A stretch of DNA of 49,163 bases from an uncultured Oscillospiraceae bacterium (GTDB lineage Bacteria; Bacillota; Clostridia; Oscillospirales; Oscillospiraceae). The notes beneath the pieces are model-generated. The model was not told the origin of the DNA, searched no databases, and was given only the letters and a program-made list of their open reading frames with translations. Position 1 is the stretch's first letter, and the number at the start of each line of letters is the position of its first letter. A program made the translations under genes and the position numbers. Where the stretch lies: positions 1 through 49,163 of the forward strand of contig CAJUQD010000020.1 in NCBI GenBank assembly GCA_910588105.1, read 5' to 3'. Shown here piece after piece: positions 25,164 to 33,690 of the stretch.

Positions 25164-25772
25164 TCACGTTCCAAGGGCCAGTGCCTCCAGCTGCGTCCGT
25201 TCCAGAACGGCCACCGAACGGTAGCCCAGCCCTACCAGCCCCAGGGAGGACAGCTCCCCCAGTACCCGGCTCACTGTCACCCGGGACAGGCCCACCGCCT
25301 GGCCGATGCACTCATGGGTGGCCCGGAGGGAACCATCCTCCCCCGGGGGCTGGGCCAGCAGCCACCGGGCCACCCGCTGGCGGGCGGGCAGGGAGGAGGA
25401 TTCCACATGGCCGGACAGGGTCCGCACAGTCCGGGCCAGGTGCTGGAGCATGGGCAGGGCCAGCTCGGGGTGGCGCTGGAAGGCGGCGTCCAGCTGGGCC
25501 CGGCCAACGGCGAGAATCCGGCAGTCCTCCAGCGCCATGGCGGAGGTCACCCGGGGGCAGCCGTCGAAGAAGGATGCCTCCCCCATCAGATCCCCGGCCT
25601 GGTGGACGGCCAGCACCCGTTCTTCCCCCGACGGGGTGCTGATGAAACTCCGCACCGAGCCGGAGGCCAGATAGTAAAAGCAATCCGGGCGGGCGCCCTG
25701 TAAATAAACCAGCTGCCCCGCCCGGTAACGCCGGGGCGGGCGGCCTTCGGCCAGAAGGTTCCAGTTTGCCAT
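25164..25772 (-). CDS. Crp/Fnr family transcriptional regulator
   Basis: The 202-residue protein has a cyclic-nucleotide-binding-like beta-roll (about 15-125): RRYRAGQLVYLQGARPDCFY, GSVRSFISTPSGEERVLAVH and GEASFFDGCPRVTSAMALED. A C-terminal Crp-type winged HTH follows (about 140-200), with THECIGQAVGLSRVTVSRVL as the recognition helices. There are no N-terminal Fnr cysteines, so it does not look like an Fe-S oxygen sensor; the ligand is unknown. The ATG at 25772 has AGGAGG 7 nt upstream. The gene is divergent from leuC, with a perfect inverted repeat between them. Confidence 0.9.
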   Translation of the reverse strand: MANWNLLAEGRPPRRYRAGQLVYLQGARPDCFYYLASGSVRSFISTPSGEERVLAVHQAGDLMGEASFFDGCPRVTSAMALEDCRILAVGRAQLDAAFQRHPELALPMLQHLARTVRTLSGHVESSSLPARQRVARWLLAQPPGEDGSLRATHECIGQAVGLSRVTVSRVLGELSSLGLVGLGYRSVAVLERTQLEALALGT

Positions 25773-25797
25773 GGATGCGCCTCCTATTCTTCCGATG

Positions 25798-25812
25798 AAC
25801 TGTATCACAGTT
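25798..25812. promoter_or_regulatory. Candidate Crp/Fnr operator
   Basis: The perfect inverted repeat AACTGTATCACAGTT has half-sites of 6 bp and a 3-bp centre. It lies 26 bp upstream of the regulator start and 62 bp upstream of leuC. The nearby extended -10-like TGGCATAAT (25836-25843) faces leuC. Confidence 0.5.
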
Positions 25813-25873
25813 TACATTGTTTCCCGGCGGCGTTTGGCATAATGAGTGCACAATATTTTTAGGAGGAATTTTT

Positions 25874-27148
25874 ATGGGCATGACCATGACCCAGAAGATT
25901 TTGGCCCGTGCCGCGGGGCTTCCCCAGGCAGAGGCGGGCCAGCTCATCGAGGGCAGGCTGGATCTGGTGTTGGGCAACGACATCACCACCCCGGTGGCTA
26001 TCACGGAGTTTAAAAAGGCGGGGCTGTCCGCCGTCTTTGACCGGGAGAAAATCGCCATTGTGCTGGATCATTCCACCCCCTGCAAGGACATCAAGTCCGC
26101 CCAGCTGTGCGCCGCCTGCCGGGGATTTGCCAGGGAGCATGCCATTACCCATTTTTACGACGTGGGGCAGATGGGCATCGAACACGCCCTGCTGCCGGAA
26201 AAGGGGCTGGCCGCCCCCGGCGAGGTCATTATCGGCGCGGACTCCCACACCTGCACCTACGGCGCGCTGGGGGCGTTTTCCACCGGCGTGGGTTCCACCG
26301 ACATGGCCGCCGGGATGGCCACGGGGCTTGCCTGGTTCAAGGTGCCCTCCGCCATCAGGGTGAACCTGACGGGCAGGCTGGGCCCCTATGTCAGCGGCAA
26401 GGACGTAATCCTCCACCTCATCGGCAGGATCGGGGTGGACGGGGCGCTGTACCAGTCCCTGGAGTTCGCCGGGGAGGGGGTGGCCGCCCTGGACATGGAC
26501 GACCGCTTCACTATCTGCAATATGGCCATCGAGGCCGGGGCCAAAAACGGCATCTTCCCGGTGGACGGGAAAACGCTGGATTACTTAAAGGGCCGCGTGA
26601 GCCGGGAGTTTACCGCCTTTGAGGCCGACCCGGACGCGCAGTATGCAAAGGAAATCACCATCGACCTGTCCGCTCTGCGGCCTACGGTGGCGTTCCCCCA
26701 CCTGCCCTCCAACACCAAAACGGTGGACGAGGCGGCGGGCAGGCCAATCCAGCAGGTGGTCATCGGCTCGTGCACCAACGGGCGGCTGAAGGACCTGCGG
26801 GAGGCCGCGGCGGTCCTCCGGGGCCGGAAGGTGGCCGCTGGGGTGCGCTGTATCGTCATACCCGCCACCCAACAGATCTACCTGGACGCCATGGAGGAGG
26901 GGCTGTTGGCCGACTTCATCTGCGCCGGGGCGGTGGTGTCCACCCCTACCTGCGGGCCGTGCCTGGGCGGGCATATGGGGGTACTCAGCGACAACGAGTG
27001 GGCCATCTCCACCACCAATCGCAATTTTGTGGGCCGTATGGGGCCTACCAGCTCCATGATTATCCTGGCAAGCCCCGCCGTGGCGGCGGCGTCCGCCGTC
27101 ACCGGCGTGGTCACCGACCCGGTTGCTTTTTCTCGAGAGAACAAGTAG
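25874..27148 (+). CDS. leuC: 3-isopropylmalate dehydratase large subunit
   Basis: The 424-residue protein is the homoaconitase/LeuC2-type large subunit, an aconitase-superfamily [4Fe-4S] enzyme. It opens MTMTQKILARAAGL, with GADSHTCTYGALGAFSTGVG (about 130-149), the cluster cysteine in VVIGSCTNGRLKDLREAAAV (about 295-314), and the paired cysteines in STPTCGPCLGGHMGVL (about 356-371). With LeuD it isomerises 2- to 3-isopropylmalate. AGGAGGA precedes the ATG at 25874; the frame extends 19 codons upstream but lacks a ribosome site there. leuD follows after 145 bp containing a dispersed repeat. Confidence 0.94.
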   Translation: MGMTMTQKILARAAGLPQAEAGQLIEGRLDLVLGNDITTPVAITEFKKAGLSAVFDREKIAIVLDHSTPCKDIKSAQLCAACRGFAREHAITHFYDVGQMGIEHALLPEKGLAAPGEVIIGADSHTCTYGALGAFSTGVGSTDMAAGMATGLAWFKVPSAIRVNLTGRLGPYVSGKDVILHLIGRIGVDGALYQSLEFAGEGVAALDMDDRFTICNMAIEAGAKNGIFPVDGKTLDYLKGRVSREFTAFEADPDAQYAKEITIDLSALRPTVAFPHLPSNTKTVDEAAGRPIQQVVIGSCTNGRLKDLREAAAVLRGRKVAAGVRCIVIPATQQIYLDAMEEGLLADFICAGAVVSTPTCGPCLGGHMGVLSDNEWAISTTNRNFVGRMGPTSSMIILASPAVAAASAVTGVVTDPVAFSRENK

Positions 27149-27155
27149 GTGCCGT

Positions 27156-27186
27156 TTGGGCGTGTTGACCATTTTCAAACAAGCCC
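27156..27186 (-). repeat. 31-bp dispersed repeat, copy in the leuC-leuD gap
   Basis: Read on the minus strand, this segment matches 35559-35589 at 30 of 31 positions (begins GGGCTTGTTTGAAAAT, ends GTCAACACGCCCAA). No other feature is evident between leuC and leuD apart from the leuD ribosome site. Confidence 0.75.
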
Positions 27187-27293
27187 CAACCAAAAGGGCT
27201 TTAAACCGCTACCAGGATGGCGGTGATCCAAAGCTTTTTTCACGACAACGAAACGGAAGGTTCATTGAAAATGATATGTGAGAGGATAAATCT

Positions 27294-27779
27294 ATGAAAA
27301 TTTATAAATACGGCGATAACGTGGACACAGACGTCATCATCCCGGCCCGTTACCTCAACGCCCCGGACGAGAAATCCCTGGCTTCCCACTGCATGGAGGA
27401 CATCGACGCCGCCTTTGCCTCCACTGTGGAGGCGGGGGACATTGTGGTGGGCGGCACCAATTTCGGCTGCGGCTCCAGCCGGGAGCACGCGCCCCTGGCC
27501 ATCAAGGCCTGCGGGGTGAAGTGCGTCATTGCCAAGAGCTTTGCCCGCATCTTCTACCGTAACGCCATCAACATCGGCTTCCCCATTCTGGAGTGCCCGG
27601 AGGCGGTGGACGGCATCTCCCCCGGGGACACGGTGGGCGTGGATTTCCAGAGCGGGGCCATTGTCAACAAGACCACGGGTAAAACATTTCAGGCTGCGCC
27701 CTTCCCGGCGTTTGTCAACGGCATCATTGAAAACGGGGGACTTCTGAAGTCGCTGAAGGCCAGAGGGGTGGCGAAATGA
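27294..27779 (+). CDS. leuD: 3-isopropylmalate dehydratase small subunit
   Basis: A 161-residue swivel-domain subunit. It opens MKIYKYGDNVDTDVIIPARY and carries GGTNFGCGSSREHAPLAIKA (about 51-70), the signature loop of LeuD/aconitase C-domains, then AKSFARIFYRNAINIGFPIL. It completes the isomerase with LeuC; the short length is normal for the LeuC2/LeuD2 class. GAGAGGAT precedes the ATG. Its stop overlaps the start of the TraX-like gene by 4 nt. Confidence 0.94.
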   Translation: MKIYKYGDNVDTDVIIPARYLNAPDEKSLASHCMEDIDAAFASTVEAGDIVVGGTNFGCGSSREHAPLAIKACGVKCVIAKSFARIFYRNAINIGFPILECPEAVDGISPGDTVGVDFQSGAIVNKTTGKTFQAAPFPAFVNGIIENGGLLKSLKARGVAK

Positions 27780-28696
27780 GCGGGAATCCGGCGGCCAAAA
27801 GGGGATGCTGGACGCCGGGGCAGGGCCTGTCCACCAGCACTATCAAATGGATCGCCCTGTTCTTCATGACGCTGGACCACATCGCGGCCTTCGGATTCGA
27901 GATTCCCATCGTGGGGCGGTTTTACAACCCGCTGCGGCTGGCGGGCCGGATTGCCGCGCCCCTGTTCCTCTTTGCGCTGGTCCAGGGGCTGCGGCATACG
28001 TCCAGCAGGCCGAAATTCCTCCTTCGGCTGTATCTGGCGGGGATGGGGACGGAGTTGTTCGTGGCCGCCACCAACCTTCTGTTTGGGGAGATTGTGGGGT
28101 ACAGCACCCCGGGAAATATCATCTTTACCTTTTTTTACGTGGCGTTGTATTCCTGGGCTGTGGAAGGGGTGGTGGAAGGGGTGGTGGAAGGGTTTCGGAA
28201 ACACAATTGGCGGGGGGCGGCGCTGTCCCTCCTGTGCTGCGTTCTGCCGCTTCTGGCCCAGCCCCTGCGTCTGGCGCTATGGGAGATGCCACGTATGGGA
28301 GACGGCGTTGCGGCAATGTTCCTGACGCACAACCTCATCGACAGCTTTCTGCCCACGCTGAACAGTGTGGATTACGGCGGGGGAATGATTTTCCTCGGTG
28401 TAATGCTCTACTTTGCCAAAACGAAAGGGCGGCAGTGCGGGGTGTTCGCTGCCTTCTGCCTGGTGTGCATGGCCGGGGCTGTGGCGGGTCGGTTCTATTA
28501 TCCCATCCAGGATTTTTCCTACTTTACAATGGTATTTTTCGACCCGTTCCAGTGCCGGATGGCGCTGGCCCTGCCCTTTATGCTGCTCTACAACGGACAG
28601 CGGGGGAGGGGGCCGAAATGGTTCTTCTATATCTACTATCCCGCCCATCGATATGTTATCTCTGTGGTGGAGACGGCAGTGCAGGTTCTGTCTTGA
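27776..28696 (+). CDS. TraX-family membrane protein inside the leu operon
   Basis: A 306-residue polytopic membrane protein. The TraX signature is clear: TIKWIALFFMTLDHIAAFGF (about 22-41), LRLAGRIAAPLFLFALVQGL (about 54-73) and the C-terminal FFYIYYPAHRYVISVVETA (about 282-300). TraX acetylates pilin in conjugation, while chromosomal Firmicutes homologues are thought to be membrane acyltransferases of unknown target. It sits between leuD (4-nt overlap) and leuB, which is unusual. At about 28159-28190 a 12-nt unit repeats about 2.7 times, giving VEGVVEGVVEG in a loop; the copy number may vary. Confidence 0.88.
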   Translation: MSGNPAAKRGCWTPGQGLSTSTIKWIALFFMTLDHIAAFGFEIPIVGRFYNPLRLAGRIAAPLFLFALVQGLRHTSSRPKFLLRLYLAGMGTELFVAATNLLFGEIVGYSTPGNIIFTFFYVALYSWAVEGVVEGVVEGFRKHNWRGAALSLLCCVLPLLAQPLRLALWEMPRMGDGVAAMFLTHNLIDSFLPTLNSVDYGGGMIFLGVMLYFAKTKGRQCGVFAAFCLVCMAGAVAGRFYYPIQDFSYFTMVFFDPFQCRMALALPFMLLYNGQRGRGPKWFFYIYYPAHRYVISVVETAVQVLS

Positions 28697-28730
28697 CCCC
28701 GCAAATTTGAACAGAAAGGTTGAAAACCTA

Positions 28731-29807
28731 ATGCATTATAAAATTGCCCTCATCCGGGGGGACGGCATCGGCCCGGAAATCGTCAACGAGACGGTAAAGG
28801 TCATGGACAAAATCGGTGAAAAGTTTGGACACACCTTTGAGTATGGGGACGTGCTGCTGGGGGGTTGTGCCACCGACGCAGTGGGGGTAAGTTACCCGGA
28901 CGGCACGGCCGAGCTGTGCAAAAGCTGCGACGCGGTGCTGCTGGGGGCGGTGGGCGGCCCCAAATGGGGCAGCGATAAGCCCGCGGAGCAGCGCCCGGAG
29001 ACCGCTCTGCTGGCCATCCGAAAGGAGCTGGGATTGTACGCTAACCTACGCCCCGCCGTCCTGATGCCCGCTCTGGCGGACGCCTGCCCGCTGAAAAAGG
29101 AGACGGCGGAGCGGGGCATCGACCTGCTGATGGTGCGGGAGCTCACCGGGGGCATCTACTTCGGCAGGCGGGATCGGTATGAGACCCCGGACAGGGGGGT
29201 GGAGTGCACCGATCTGATGGCCTACTCTGAGAAGGAGATTGAGCGCATCGGCCGCCGGGCCTTCGAGATGGCCCGCCTGCGCCGCCGTAAGGTGTCCAGC
29301 GTGGACAAGGCCAACGTGCTGGAGACCTCCCGGCTGTGGCGAGCCGTCATGCACAGGCTGGCGGAGGAATATCCCGACGTGGCCTATGAGGATGTGCTGG
29401 TAGACAACTGCGCCATGCAGCTGGTGCGGGATCCGGGGCAGTTCGATGTGGTGGTCACCGAGAACATGTTCGGCGATATCCTGTCCGACGAGGCGTCCAT
29501 GATTACCGGCTCCATCGGCTTGCTGCCCTCCGCCTCTATGGGGGATGGGGCCCCGGCGCTGTACGAGCCCATCCACGGCTCCGCGCCGGACATCGCCGGC
29601 CAGGACAAGGCAAACCCCATCGCAACCATCCTGTCCGCCGCCATGATGTTCCGCTACTCCTTCCAGCTGTCTGCCGAGGCGGACGCCATTGAGGCCGCCG
29701 TGGACAAGGCGCTGGCGGAGGGCTGGCGCACCGCCGACATCGCCGGGCCAGGGGAAGCGGTGGCCGGAACCCAAAAAATGGGGCAGGCCATCCGGGACAA
29801 TATCTGA
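28731..29807 (+). CDS. leuB: 3-isopropylmalate dehydrogenase
   Basis: The 358-residue NAD-dependent decarboxylating dehydrogenase opens MHYKIALIRGDGIGPEIVNE. GAVGGPKWGSDKPAEQRPET (about 73-92) and LGLYANLRPA (about 98-107) mark the substrate site. RELTGGIYFGRRDR and VTENMFGDILSDEASMITGS (about 243-262) hold the metal and catalytic residues. HGSAPDIAGQDKANPIATIL is the cofactor loop. It yields 2-oxoisocaproate, the direct leucine precursor. AGAAAGG is about 10 nt upstream. The frame extends into the upstream TraX region but not with this start. leuA is not in the window. Confidence 0.95.
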   Translation: MHYKIALIRGDGIGPEIVNETVKVMDKIGEKFGHTFEYGDVLLGGCATDAVGVSYPDGTAELCKSCDAVLLGAVGGPKWGSDKPAEQRPETALLAIRKELGLYANLRPAVLMPALADACPLKKETAERGIDLLMVRELTGGIYFGRRDRYETPDRGVECTDLMAYSEKEIERIGRRAFEMARLRRRKVSSVDKANVLETSRLWRAVMHRLAEEYPDVAYEDVLVDNCAMQLVRDPGQFDVVVTENMFGDILSDEASMITGSIGLLPSASMGDGAPALYEPIHGSAPDIAGQDKANPIATILSAAMMFRYSFQLSAEADAIEAAVDKALAEGWRTADIAGPGEAVAGTQKMGQAIRDNI

Positions 29808-29810
29808 CGA

Positions 29811-29844
29811 AAAAGGGACTGGCGCAGCTGCGCCAGTCCCTTTT
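29811..29844 (+). terminator. Terminator of the leu operon
   Basis: A 34-nt near-perfect palindrome (29811-29844) with flanking A and T runs is followed by TTTTTGAC. It lies 3 nt past the leuB stop and also works for the minus-strand gene ending at 29869. Confidence 0.88.
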
Positions 29845-29868
29845 TGACACGTTTGAGGAGGAAGGGGT

Positions 29869-30735
29869 TTACAGCCGGACAAGGAAGCCGTACAGCAGAT
29901 GGAGGGGGAAATACCCTAGCACAAAGCTGGCGATGTTGGCGGCGAAGGCGTACCCAACCCGCCGGGCGCGGGAGCGCTCCCGGAACAGGAAAGCATAGGC
30001 CGCGGCCTCCGCCCCCCAGATGACCAGCTCCTGGAGGACGATGGTGAGAAAGTAGTTGAGGAAGTGCCAGCCCGCTTGGGCCAGGGCCGCCCCGGTGACC
30101 AGATGCAGACCCGCCTGGGTAACTGTGTTCACCGCCAGGAACACCAGCCAGCTGCGCTTTTCCCGGAAGCCGAACAGCCAGAGGATAGCCCCTTCGATGA
30201 TGAGGGTGGGGACGAGGGTGGCGGCCAGCCGGGCCAGAAAGCGCAGGGGGGTGGGGGTGGCGTCGCGGACGGTGTTGGCCTGCCAGTCGTAGACGATGTT
30301 GCTGACGAAATCCCGGGTGTAGGGGACCTCCATGGCCTGAGCCTCGTCCGCCGTGGCGGCGGCAACCCGGAAGGCCTCGGGCAGGCCGGTGTAGGAAAAA
30401 CGCCACGTTCCGTCCTCCCGGGGGCGTACGTCACCGAAAACCGGGGCTCGGTTGGCCGCCCCGGTGGTATAGGCCAGCACCCAGCCGTCCCCCTCCAGGG
30501 AGCGCAGGCGGTCCAGAAGGGCCGGGTCGCACTCTGCGGTGGAATTGTAGGGACTGTCCGTGGGTTCGCCCTGGGCCAGCAGGTCCAGGTAGAGCTCCCC
30601 CTCCGGGGCGTTGACCACGGTGATGGTCACCTCCGGCTTGGGGCCGATGTCGGCGTAGGCGGAGGGGATGAGGCAGAACAGGCACAGCAGCAGGGCGGGT
30701 AACACGCGGGCAAGGGATCCGAATTTCTTTTTCAT
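29869..30735 (-). CDS. Uncharacterised exported membrane protein (288 aa)
   Basis: A cleavable signal is probable (MKKKFGSLARVLPALLLCLF, cleavage near SAYA-D). The mature N-terminal segment begins DIGPKPEVTITVVNAPEGEL. An extracellular region of about 130 residues follows, then five hydrophobic segments (about 160-285). I have seen DIGPKP-type starts in Clostridia membrane proteins without known function. The ATG at 30735 has AGGCTGAC just upstream; the longer frame start at 30792 lacks a ribosome site. The gene is alone on the minus strand between the leu operon and the divergent HAD gene. Confidence 0.75.
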   Translation of the reverse strand: MKKKFGSLARVLPALLLCLFCLIPSAYADIGPKPEVTITVVNAPEGELYLDLLAQGEPTDSPYNSTAECDPALLDRLRSLEGDGWVLAYTTGAANRAPVFGDVRPREDGTWRFSYTGLPEAFRVAAATADEAQAMEVPYTRDFVSNIVYDWQANTVRDATPTPLRFLARLAATLVPTLIIEGAILWLFGFREKRSWLVFLAVNTVTQAGLHLVTGAALAQAGWHFLNYFLTIVLQELVIWGAEAAAYAFLFRERSRARRVGYAFAANIASFVLGYFPLHLLYGFLVRL

Positions 30736-30879
30736 GTCAGCCTCCTTTTCCATTTGGCAAATCCTCCATGCGGGGTGCAAGAGGCCCCGCATGGAACGAG
30801 TTTACCACAGCGCAGTGTTAAAAACAATAGGAGCGGGTGGGAAATGGAGCGGAGTTTCAGGCAAATTTTACAAATTCCG

Positions 30880-30908
30880 TGGACAAGGCGGGGGAAGTGT
30901 GTTAAAAT
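30880..30908 (+). promoter_or_regulatory. Promoter of the HAD phosphatase gene
   Basis: TGGACA (30880-30885), 17 bp, and TAAAAT (30903-30908), about 60 nt before the start. Confidence 0.5.
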
Positions 30909-30971
30909 AAATTTCAATTACAGAGAATAAAGATGATTTTCATGAAGCACAGGCCGGAAAGGTGGGCGTGG

Positions 30972-31778
30972 ATGGCTGCTCTGAAAGAGAAAAAGCTGTT
31001 TTTATTGGATATGGACGGAACAATCTACCTGGACCAGACCCTGTTTCCCGGAACGGCACCCTTTTTGAACGCCGTTCGGGCAAGCGGGGGGAGGTATCTG
31101 TTTCTCACCAACAACTCGTCCAAGTCGGTGGACGCGTATATCGACAAGCTGTCGGGAATGGGTGTGCCCGCTGTGCGGGAGGATTTCCTCACCTCGGTGG
31201 ACGCGCTGATCGCCGATCTGAACAAGCGCTCCCCCTTCCGCAAGTGCTACGCTTTCGGCACCCGGACCTTCCGCCGCCAGCTGGAGGGGGCGGGAATTTC
31301 CGTGACAGACCATTTAGAGGACGGCGTGGACTGCCTGATCGCCGCCTTTGACACCGAGCTGACCTTCCAAAAGCTGGAGGACGCCTGCATTCTGCTGAAC
31401 CGGGGGGTGGAGTTTATCGCCACCAACCCGGACTGGGTGTGCCCCACCTGGTACGGCTCTGTGCCCGACTGCGGCAGCATGTGCGAGATGCTGTTCCGGG
31501 CCACCGGGCGCAGGCCCCGGGTCATCGGCAAGCCCCAGCCCGCCATGGCCCTGCTGGCCCTGGAGCGAACGGGCTTTGACCCCGGCCAGGCGGTGATGGT
31601 GGGGGACAGGCTGTATACCGACGTGGCCAGCGGTGTCAACGCGGGCATCGACACCGCCTTTGTCCTGTCCGGCGAGGGGACGCTGGCCGACCTGGATTCG
31701 AGTGATGTGAAGCCCACCTGGGTGTTTGACGATATCGGGGCCCTCCACCGGGCCTGGGAGGGGGTGGGGGCGCCGTGA
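30972..31778 (+). CDS. NagD-type HAD phosphatase
   Basis: A 268-residue class IIA HAD hydrolase. Motif I is LFLLDMDGTIYLDQTLFPGT (about 9-28) with the nucleophile Asp, motif II FLTNNSSKSVDAYIDKL (about 43-59), motif III IGKPQPAMALLALERTGF, and motif IV MVGDRLYTDVASGVNAGIDT. The family removes phosphate from small molecules such as UMP, phosphoglycolate or sugar phosphates. No specific substrate can be chosen. The ATG at 30972 has GAAAGGTGG 7 nt upstream; in-frame ATGs at 30933 and 30942 have weak sites. The stop overlaps the following GNAT gene. Confidence 0.9.
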   Translation: MAALKEKKLFLLDMDGTIYLDQTLFPGTAPFLNAVRASGGRYLFLTNNSSKSVDAYIDKLSGMGVPAVREDFLTSVDALIADLNKRSPFRKCYAFGTRTFRRQLEGAGISVTDHLEDGVDCLIAAFDTELTFQKLEDACILLNRGVEFIATNPDWVCPTWYGSVPDCGSMCEMLFRATGRRPRVIGKPQPAMALLALERTGFDPGQAVMVGDRLYTDVASGVNAGIDTAFVLSGEGTLADLDSSDVKPTWVFDDIGALHRAWEGVGAP

Positions 31779-32269
31779 CCATGCGGGAGAAGTGGGACGG
31801 CCTGCCCCTTGATATATTGACCGGCGGGGGCCTCACGATCCGGGAGGTCCGGGATGATGGCGACCTGTGGTTTGCCACGGCGGAGTGCGCCCTGGCGCCG
31901 GGGCAGGGGGAGTTTGTCAATCCGGCGGGATTTGACATCGGCAGGGCCTACCTGAACCCGGCGGACAACGTGCCCTGCGTCATCTGCCTGGAGGACGGGA
32001 CGCGCATCGGGTTCATCGTATTCCGCATGTGGCTGGCCGCCGGGACGGCCTACAGCTGGGGCTACCACCTGGATCGGAACTGGCAGGGCAGGGGGTACGG
32101 CGAGCGGGCGGCCCGCTTGGCTATACGGATTTTGAAGGCGATGGGCGGCGATATGCCCATCAAGCTGTCTGCCGAGGTGGAAAACACGCGGGCCCAGCGG
32201 CTGTATGAGCGGATCGGGTTTCATAGACTGGACGAGCTGGATGGGGACGATCTGGTATTTGGCCTGTAG
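31775..32269 (+). CDS. GNAT acetyltransferase (spermidine-acetyltransferase-like)
   Basis: A 164-residue GNAT protein. The acetyl-CoA loop is NWQGRGYGERAARLAIRILK (about 102-121), preceded by AGTAYSWGYHLDR and followed by LSAEVENTRAQRLYERIGFH (about 132-151). The layout resembles BltD/SpeG-like amine acetyltransferases, but the substrate is not certain. A GTG at 31775 overlaps the upstream stop (GTGA); the ATG at 31781 is the alternative start. Coupling to the HAD gene suggests a joint transcript. An MFS transporter gene follows after 34 bp. Confidence 0.88.
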   Translation: MTMREKWDGLPLDILTGGGLTIREVRDDGDLWFATAECALAPGQGEFVNPAGFDIGRAYLNPADNVPCVICLEDGTRIGFIVFRMWLAAGTAYSWGYHLDRNWQGRGYGERAARLAIRILKAMGGDMPIKLSAEVENTRAQRLYERIGFHRLDELDGDDLVFGL

Positions 32270-32303
32270 CGGCGGGCCCACACAGAGAAGAGGAGAGAAA
32301 ACT

Positions 32304-33647
32304 ATGAGCGAACTGAAGCTGAACAACAAACGCACCATCCTGGTGGGCCTGGCCTTTTTGTCCATCTGCTCCTTCTGGCAGATGTACGACAACCTTGTTC
32401 CCCTGATCCTGAAGGGCACGTTTGGGCTGGATGAGTCCCTCACCGGCATGATTATGGCGGCGGACAACATCCTGGCGCTGTTCCTGCTGCCCTTCTTCGG
32501 GGGACTGTCCGACCGTACCAATACAAAACTGGGCCGCCGCACCCCCTACATCCTGGCGGGCACCGCCGGGGCGGTGGTGCTGATGAACCTGCTGCCCATG
32601 CTGGACAACAGCTATTTCAAGCAGGCCGCCCCGTTCAAGCTGGTGAGCTTTGTCATTGTGTTGGGGCTGTTGCTCATCGCCATGGGCACCTACCGTTCCC
32701 CCGCCGTGGCCCTGATGCCCGATGTCACCCCCAAACCCCTGCGCTCCAAGGGTAACGCCATCATCAACCTGATGGGGGCGGTGGGCGGCGTGCTCTACCT
32801 GGGCGTCAGCGTCCTGCTCTACCCCAGGGAAAAGACCCAAGGGCTGGTCCATGTGGACTACCAGCCGCTGTTTTTCATTGTGTCCATGATTATGCTGGTA
32901 GCGGTGGCGGCGCTGCTGCTCACCATCCGGGAGCCCAGGCTGGCGGAGGAAAACCGGGAGCTGGAGAAAAAGCATCCGGAGTGGAACCTGGCCAAGGACG
33001 ATGGCAGCGGCGGCGAGGTGCTGCCCGGCCCGGTGAAAAAGAGCCTCGTCTTTCTGCTGGCCTCCATCGCCCTGTGGTACGTGGGCTATAACGGCATTAC
33101 CACATGGTTCTCCACCTACGTGTCCCAGGTGATGGGGGAGGGCATCGGCGGCACCAACACCTGCCTGATGGTGGCCACCGTGGGGGCCATTGTGTCCTAT
33201 ATCCCCATCGGCGTGGTGGCCTCCAGATTCGGGCGAAAGCGTACCATCCAGGCGGGGGTGATCCTGCTCACCGCCTGCTTTGCCGCCGGATTCTTTATGA
33301 CCCGCAGCTCCCGCACCATCACCGCCCCCATGTACGTGGCCTTCGCCCTGGTGGGGCTGGCCTGGGCGGCCATTAACGTCAACTCCCTGCCCATGGTGGT
33401 GGAGATGTGCAAGGGATCCGACGTGGGCAAGTTCACCGGCTATTACTACACCGCGTCCATGACCGCCCAGGTCGTTACCCCGGTGCTGGCGGGCACGCTG
33501 ATGAAGCATATCAGTTACCAGATCCTCTTCCCCTATGCCGCCTTCTTCGTGGCCATGAGCTTTGTCACCATGCTCTTTGTGATGCACGGGGACAGCCGGG
33601 CGGAGGTTAAGACCGGGCTGGACGCCTTTGAGGATATGGACGACTAA
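32304..33647 (+). CDS. MFS transporter (GPH/sugar-cation-like)
   Basis: A 447-residue protein with about twelve hydrophobic segments. ALFLLPFFGGLSDRTNTKLG (about 54-73) is the loop 2-3 motif of GPH/SLC45-like MFS carriers, with RRTPYILAGTAGAVV next. The central loop (about 215-245) is highly charged. The sugar-symport family often runs with glycosidases, but none is adjacent here, so the substrate is an inference. AGGAG lies 8 nt before the ATG. A DJ-1-like gene follows after 43 bp. Confidence 0.88.
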   Translation: MSELKLNNKRTILVGLAFLSICSFWQMYDNLVPLILKGTFGLDESLTGMIMAADNILALFLLPFFGGLSDRTNTKLGRRTPYILAGTAGAVVLMNLLPMLDNSYFKQAAPFKLVSFVIVLGLLLIAMGTYRSPAVALMPDVTPKPLRSKGNAIINLMGAVGGVLYLGVSVLLYPREKTQGLVHVDYQPLFFIVSMIMLVAVAALLLTIREPRLAEENRELEKKHPEWNLAKDDGSGGEVLPGPVKKSLVFLLASIALWYVGYNGITTWFSTYVSQVMGEGIGGTNTCLMVATVGAIVSYIPIGVVASRFGRKRTIQAGVILLTACFAAGFFMTRSSRTITAPMYVAFALVGLAWAAINVNSLPMVVEMCKGSDVGKFTGYYYTASMTAQVVTPVLAGTLMKHISYQILFPYAAFFVAMSFVTMLFVMHGDSRAEVKTGLDAFEDMDD

Positions 33648-33690
33648 ACCGGCCCCGCCGCGCCCCTGGGTGCGGGGAAAGGAGGGACCC

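Noticed and set aside
24931..25311. 126-codon minus-strand frame downstream of the Crp gene
   Set aside because: It overlaps the Crp/Fnr coding sequence in another frame and lacks a ribosome site.
28159..28190. CRISPR-like repeat
   Set aside because: It is an in-frame 12-bp tandem repeat without spacers.
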